From contig CAUYUJ010020738.1 in assembly GCA_963575745.1 (NCBI GenBank), forward strand, positions 633,447-697,446: a stretch of DNA of 64,000 nt, written 5' to 3'. This DNA is from Prorocentrum cordatum. Lineage: Eukaryota; Sar; Dinophyceae; Prorocentrales; Prorocentraceae. Under the pieces are notes generated by a model. The model had not been told where the DNA came from, did not search any database, and saw nothing but the letters and a program-made list of their open reading frames with translations. Below, piece by piece: positions 59,460 through 64,000 of the stretch (the first letter of the stretch is position 1; each line of letters starts with the position of its first letter). The position numbers and the translations under genes were made by a program.

Positions 59460-62400
59460 GGGGCGACGACAGAGGCCATCGCGGTCGTCGAGCCACATCT
59501 GCGCAGCGACACGGTTCAAAGATCCGACGATTAGTTATGCAAGCCAGACTTCGCCCGCGCGCTCGGGCCGCGCCGTTGGATCATCGACGCCGCTTTCGTT
59601 TTTTTTCAGGAGGGGCTTCCTCGGCCGCTGGAACGAGGGTTGCGAGGCGAGAGAGCTGCGGGGCGTTGCTGGTCAGTTCATTGTTCCAGGAGCACTTCAA
59701 CGACGTCAACAACGGCTGCAGAGTCTGTCATGGAGACAAGACGACGACGCGCGGCGTTTTGCTATCGCGAGATGCCACCTCAGGTCGAAGTTGCCCCGCA
59801 ACTACCGGGCTATGCGAAGTCCAACTGATTTAGACGGGTTATTCGCGCGCTCTGGCAATAGCCAGGAGAAACCGAACCCCGAACCACCAGGTTCTCAAAA
59901 CACAAGTGACCATCCAAGCTTTGCTGGAGGTGCAATGCTATTAGTTGCTGTTAATTTCCGGAGCCATGTTCGGCATGTTGTCGGTAGGAAGCCCGATAGT
60001 GATTGGCGTTGAAGTTGTCTGATAGGAGTGGCCGCGCAATCGCGGTGAGATATGAGCCAAGGAGGCTACCGTGAAATATGTCGCTGGTCAGCTTTCCGGA
60101 TTTCTTCGTCCAGTTATATATAGCAGATGGCGCAGTCGTGGCGCGCGCCCTATACGATGCCCCACAACAGTCATCAATGGGGCGAGCAGCAGCGCAGCCG
60201 CGACGCCCAAGCCACCACCTGGCACCAGACACCCCCTAACGGCTAAGCTATCAAGGGGCGCGTCGCCCGCCGCAGGAACAGAGTCATGAAAGAGGCTGTC
60301 TGCTGGCAGTCATGGCTGTGCACATTCGACTTCGTCTTGCGACAGGTGGCTGGCCAAACCGAAGTCGGGAACTGAATTGGCGAGGGCGCGGGGCAACGGC
60401 GCCGTGGCCCTCCCATGTTGTCTTCGCAATCCTGATTGTCCCTTGTGGGGAACAGCGGGCATAAACGGCCACATTGTCGACGAGACTGTTAGAGAGAAGT
60501 GAGAGGGCGACTTCGGTTGCTGGGTTAGCAAGGAGCAGTTCAATGGCGCGCGCCGCGCCGCGCGACTGAGCCGGCACCATTTACCAGGTGTCTGTGTTCG
60601 TTTCAGACAATGCGCGAGCTTGCGTTGGCAGCATCACGCCACCGAGGAGGAGGAATGCCCCGGGCAGGTATCAGCGCTCGGCGGAATCACTTCTTCTCCC
60701 GCTCTCGTTACTAATGAGATCTAGAGAAAGCGTTCACCATTCAGTGCGTGATTTTGCGCTCTGCCGCAGAGTAAATTAGTTCGCCGCCTGTTAGAAACCC
60801 CGTGCCGGTTCTCGCCCAAGCCACAACCATCTTTTATTTTTGCCCTGCTACACGCATCTGCAAGCAGAGCTTGCCTGCACATTCAATTTGATTGGGTGTA
60901 CAAGATGCCGTTGCGACCGGGGGAAAAGCATAGCTGAGCGCGAGGGTAGAGCGGCCGTCGTTGCCGACGTTTCTTGGCTCAAATGTTCAACTTGTGGAGT
61001 GCGCGCCTTGTTGTCCACGGGATGAGACATGATATATTTTCCGTGCAATTCCTTCTCCAGGATTTGCAGGAACAGTTGTTGGGCGGACGATCGCGCAGAC
61101 AGGGGCGGAGGTTGACGAGGAGGAGGGCCGAGGATAATGCAGAGAGAGAGGGCCGAGCCAACGAGGAGGTCCAAAAGGAGGAGAAAAAGGGCGATGTAGG
61201 AGGGGAGGAGGCGGATGTGGGAAGGATGGACGAGGGGGGGATCTTGAAAAGGTGGGGAGGATGATGGAGGGTGGGCGGGGGCGGCAAGAGGGGCGTTGGA
61301 CGGAGCGGGGAGATTTGGCCGTGCTTGCCGGGATCGAGGATGAATTGGTGAGGGGGGGACAGGATGAGGAATGGGCACCGCGGCGTTTCGCCAGTTGGGC
61401 GCATGATGGTTCTTCGTGGCCGCCCCGTGCGCTGGATGGGTACGCCAGGTTCTTGGCTTGTGGGCGCCTGTGGGCGCCTCTTTGGCTCCTTGTGAATTGG
61501 AAGGTGCGGCGGGGATTTTGGTTCCGGACACGTTCGCTTTATTAATTTACATGGTTCGGCTTGTTTGAGGCAGATCCTTGCAAGGGTATGATATCCAGGA
61601 TCGGTGCGACGCGATCCTTCGAATCCATCTGCTCGGGCACTACACATGTTGTAAGGCTTCGTCAACCAGACTTCTAGGTCCCCGTTAATTTCCTGGATGA
61701 GCGTTGTATGTCCCTGGCGCCGCGGAGCTTGCCGCTTTGGCGCGCTCAGCGCCTATCCAACAGTTTTGCGTGGCCAACCCTTGGCCAAGCACGGAAAAGA
61801 GGGCAAGGGCGCGTGGCGCCAGCGAGACACGGCCTTGCGAACCGTCGAATCGACGGTTCACCGCCGGGGTCCATTACCGGCAGGTATGGAAATCATGAGA
61901 GCAGTCCAGGCATCCGACGCTATATTTTTGGTACATATATATAGGCATACGAAGAAAAACATGTGCGGCTCACGAACTCCCGACCACTTCCCGAAGGCTA
62001 GTTTTTCGTCCCCGATTCCCTGGTCGTTGTCCTGGGGCCCGAGAAGGGCCTTTTGATTAGGAGGCCGCAGCGGCAGGAGAAGAAGAGCGCCGCGATTGGA
62101 AAAGCACGCTTCTTCGTAGGGTCTGGGAGCGAGACGCAATCTGCAGGAGGCCCCCCACAGATCTTGCAGGCCCCGTGCAGCTTTCCATGCTCAGTTTCAT
62201 GTTTGACGGTCCCACGTTTGGGAAACGGTTTACACAGGGCCAGAGTTCCGCCGCCAGAATCGGAGGTGAAGGGGTGAGATCGCAGTGAAACGGAGAGCCC
62301 ACCACCGGGAAATCGGTTTCGGGTTCGTGTCGTGCGTGCGGGCGAGGCGAAGTTGCGAGGACGGGCGAGCAAGAGGAATGAACCCTCCTTGGGCTAGGGC

Positions 62401-62490
62401 GCCGCCAGGCCAAAAGACCGCCTCCCCCGAGTTGTCTGGCGGTGGTCGGGAGTGTTCCGCGGGTGTCCCGTCGGTGTCCCGTCGATGTCT
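59460..62490. other. No gene; repeat copy at 60966-61075
   Basis: Mostly unique. 60966-61075 is the second copy of the CTTGGCTCAAAT repeat (see 39845). 61130-61260 is GAG/GGA-rich. Short ORFs have no motifs. Confidence 0.5.
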
Positions 62491-62496
62491 TGTAAT

Positions 62497-62965
62497 GAGA
62501 TCGATAGTGAGATCGGTAATGAGACCGATCGTGAGGTCGGTAGTAAGGTGGATCGTGAGGTCGATTGTGAGATCGACCGCGAGATCGATAGTGAGATCAA
62601 GTGAGATCGATCTTGAGATCGGTCGTGAGATCGATAGTGATATCGGTAGTGATATCGATACGGATAGCGATTGTGCAATCGATAGTTTTATAGCGAGAGG
62701 GATAGTTTGATTGATTGTCAGGTCGATCGTGAGATCGATAGTGAAATCGATCGTCAGATCGATCGGGTGAGATCGATAGTGAGACCGATAGTGTTGTCCC
62801 GTCGGTATCTGTGTCCCGTCGGTGTCCCATAGTGAGATCGATAGTTTGATCGATCATGATGTCGATAGAGAGATCGAGGTCGATGGCGAGGTCGATAGTG
62901 AGATCGATAGTGAGAGCGATAGAGGTCGATCAATATTGGGATCGATTGTGAGATCGATTCGATCT
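62497..62965 (+). repeat. About 12-bp GAGATCGATAGT array
   Basis: Degenerate units GAGATCGATAGT, GAGATCGATCGT, GAGGTCGATCGT and GATATCGGTAGT with many ATCGAT and GATC palindromes; short CCCGTCGGTGTC blocks are embedded (62468-62480, 62800-62828). Asp/Ile/Ser-type ORFs on both strands are artefacts. Confidence 0.95.
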
Positions 62966-64000
62966 AGAGAGACGTTGGTTTCCTTCCCAGACCATCCTTG
63001 TCAGCCGAAGGGTGGTCGTGCAGGTATCTCACATGGACTGCCGCGGGGTCGTGTCCCGGGGATTCAGCGAGCGGTGGATACTGATTTCTGCCCGCCCATG
63101 CGGCCGGGCAGATGTCCAAAATTGTCCACCATTCCTCGAGATCCTAGGGCAAGACTCAGAAGAGGTGGGTATGGACAGATTCTGGCTGTGGGAAACCCTG
63201 ACCTCCGACGTCGTGGTATTTCGCATCGTGGGCCCCCAATGGTCTCGCCCCCTTCCCCAGGACCAGCGTTTGATCATCGAGATGCTTGTTTGATGGTCCC
63301 AAGGCCTGGGGAAGGCCTGCGGAGGCCGAAAGCGTCAAACAGTAGCCGTCGAGATTTTGTTTGCGTCGCCTGGGTCTGAGTGGCGCTGTTGTGGTGGAAG
63401 CCGTGTCGATCGATACTTTCGTGTCGGTCGATCTTCTGGCTCGGGTTGTCGCACGGGCCCCGCCCTTCGACCTGTGGCGGGCCTGCCGGGGGTACCGCAG
63501 GCCGATTCGTTCTCCAAGCCGGGCCACATGTTCCCCTTGTGCGCCCGGCCCGGCGGCGTGCTCGAGCGGCCAGGCCGATCTTCTCCTCCCTGAGGGGCAA
63601 CGCGGGGAGGTCTTCGGATACCCATTTTCAGGTCACTGGTTTTTGAAGGTTGCTCAGCCTCAGGGTGCCTTCCAGGAGCTGCGCTCGCCGGGGGCGTTCA
63701 GGGGGTGCCTGGATCGTCACGAACGGCCGCCAGAGAGCCGAGTTATGGCCCGAAACAGAGGGATCACCGACAGAAGGGGGAGTAGGTTCAGGGACGACCC
63801 CCGATCGCCCACTCATCGCCAACGGTGGCCTGATAACGATAATCAACCCTGCCGTGGAGCTTGCGGATTTGCCATCGGGGTCCTGTCCAGCTCGATGTCC
63901 CCCCCCCTTCCCCCCCAATTCACGCAGGAGAAAAATTGAAGCAATCGTTGATTGAGTTGCACATCGTTCTAGGCGCAGGCAATCACCGACGTTCCCTGTG
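62966..64000. other. No gene; inverted copy of the palindromic repeat family at 63285-63350
   Basis: The reverse complement of 63285-63350 (TTTCGGCCTCCGCAGGCC, CAGGCCTTGGGACCATCAAA) follows the order of the 23.4 kb core. ORFs through 63357-63939 lack motifs. Confidence 0.5.

Noticed and set aside
1-64000. Spliced-leader RNA, 5S or other rRNA genes
   Set aside because: No full-length leader followed by a donor GT, and no recognisable 5S or rRNA core was seen; only leader 3'-end relicts.

Overview
The window looks like nuclear DNA of a dinoflagellate. Three things point there. First, a directly adjacent pair of 15-nt sequences (51649-51678) resembles the 3' end of the dinoflagellate spliced leader. 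Second, there are several non-LTR retroelement remnants of a kind common in dinoflagellates, including an RT with the active-site variant W-S-D-N. Third, proteins carry a YTxxEFxxxYG..REWDQA type motif that I associate with dinoflagellate gene families. The sequence is GC-rich, repeat-dense and gene-poor. I cannot name the species.

Layout. 1-8865 is a multi-ORF non-LTR-type retroelement, less GC-rich than its surroundings. ORF1 (coiled coil), ORF2 (endonuclease plus RT) and ORF3 lie in one reading frame, separated only by single stop codons. They are followed by a 270-bp tandem duplication, further ORFs and a (CAT)n tail. 8830-16757 is a run of genes all on the minus strand: an RPA-like OB-fold gene with a nonsense codon, a paralogous pair A and B, and between them an AlkB-type 2-oxoglutarate dioxygenase with all catalytic residues. 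Copies of one ~420-bp repeat lie between these genes. 16.8-34.3 kb is mostly repeat DNA: 209-, 98-, 132-, 10-, 90-, 83-, 21-, 65- and 15-bp tandem families, microsatellites and two long perfect hairpins. It also holds a minus-strand LINE C-terminal remnant (18.3-19.4 kb) and a frameshifted unknown gene (20.9-22.4 kb).

34.8-39.1 kb is a decayed second LINE (canonical FADD RT) interrupted by a minisatellite. 41.2-41.7 kb is an internally deleted GH5 cellulase pseudogene. 42.6-43.4 kb is a second array of the 90-bp repeat. 44-51.5 kb is very GC-rich and essentially gene-free, with G homopolymers and trinucleotide arrays. 51.6-55.8 kb is a third LINE (YSDD RT), broken by frameshifts and preceded by the tandem spliced-leader relict. 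A third, inverted 90-bp array follows at 56.0-56.7 kb. From 57 to 64 kb I see only weak ORFs, a 12-bp GATCGATA-type array and a diverged copy of a palindromic repeat family.

Overall this is a record of retroposition: LINEs, mRNA-derived gene copies and tandem-repeat expansion. Few genes look intact: AlkB, genes A and B, and possibly ORF1-ORF3 of the first element. No tRNA, rRNA, CRISPR array or bacterial-type operon was found.
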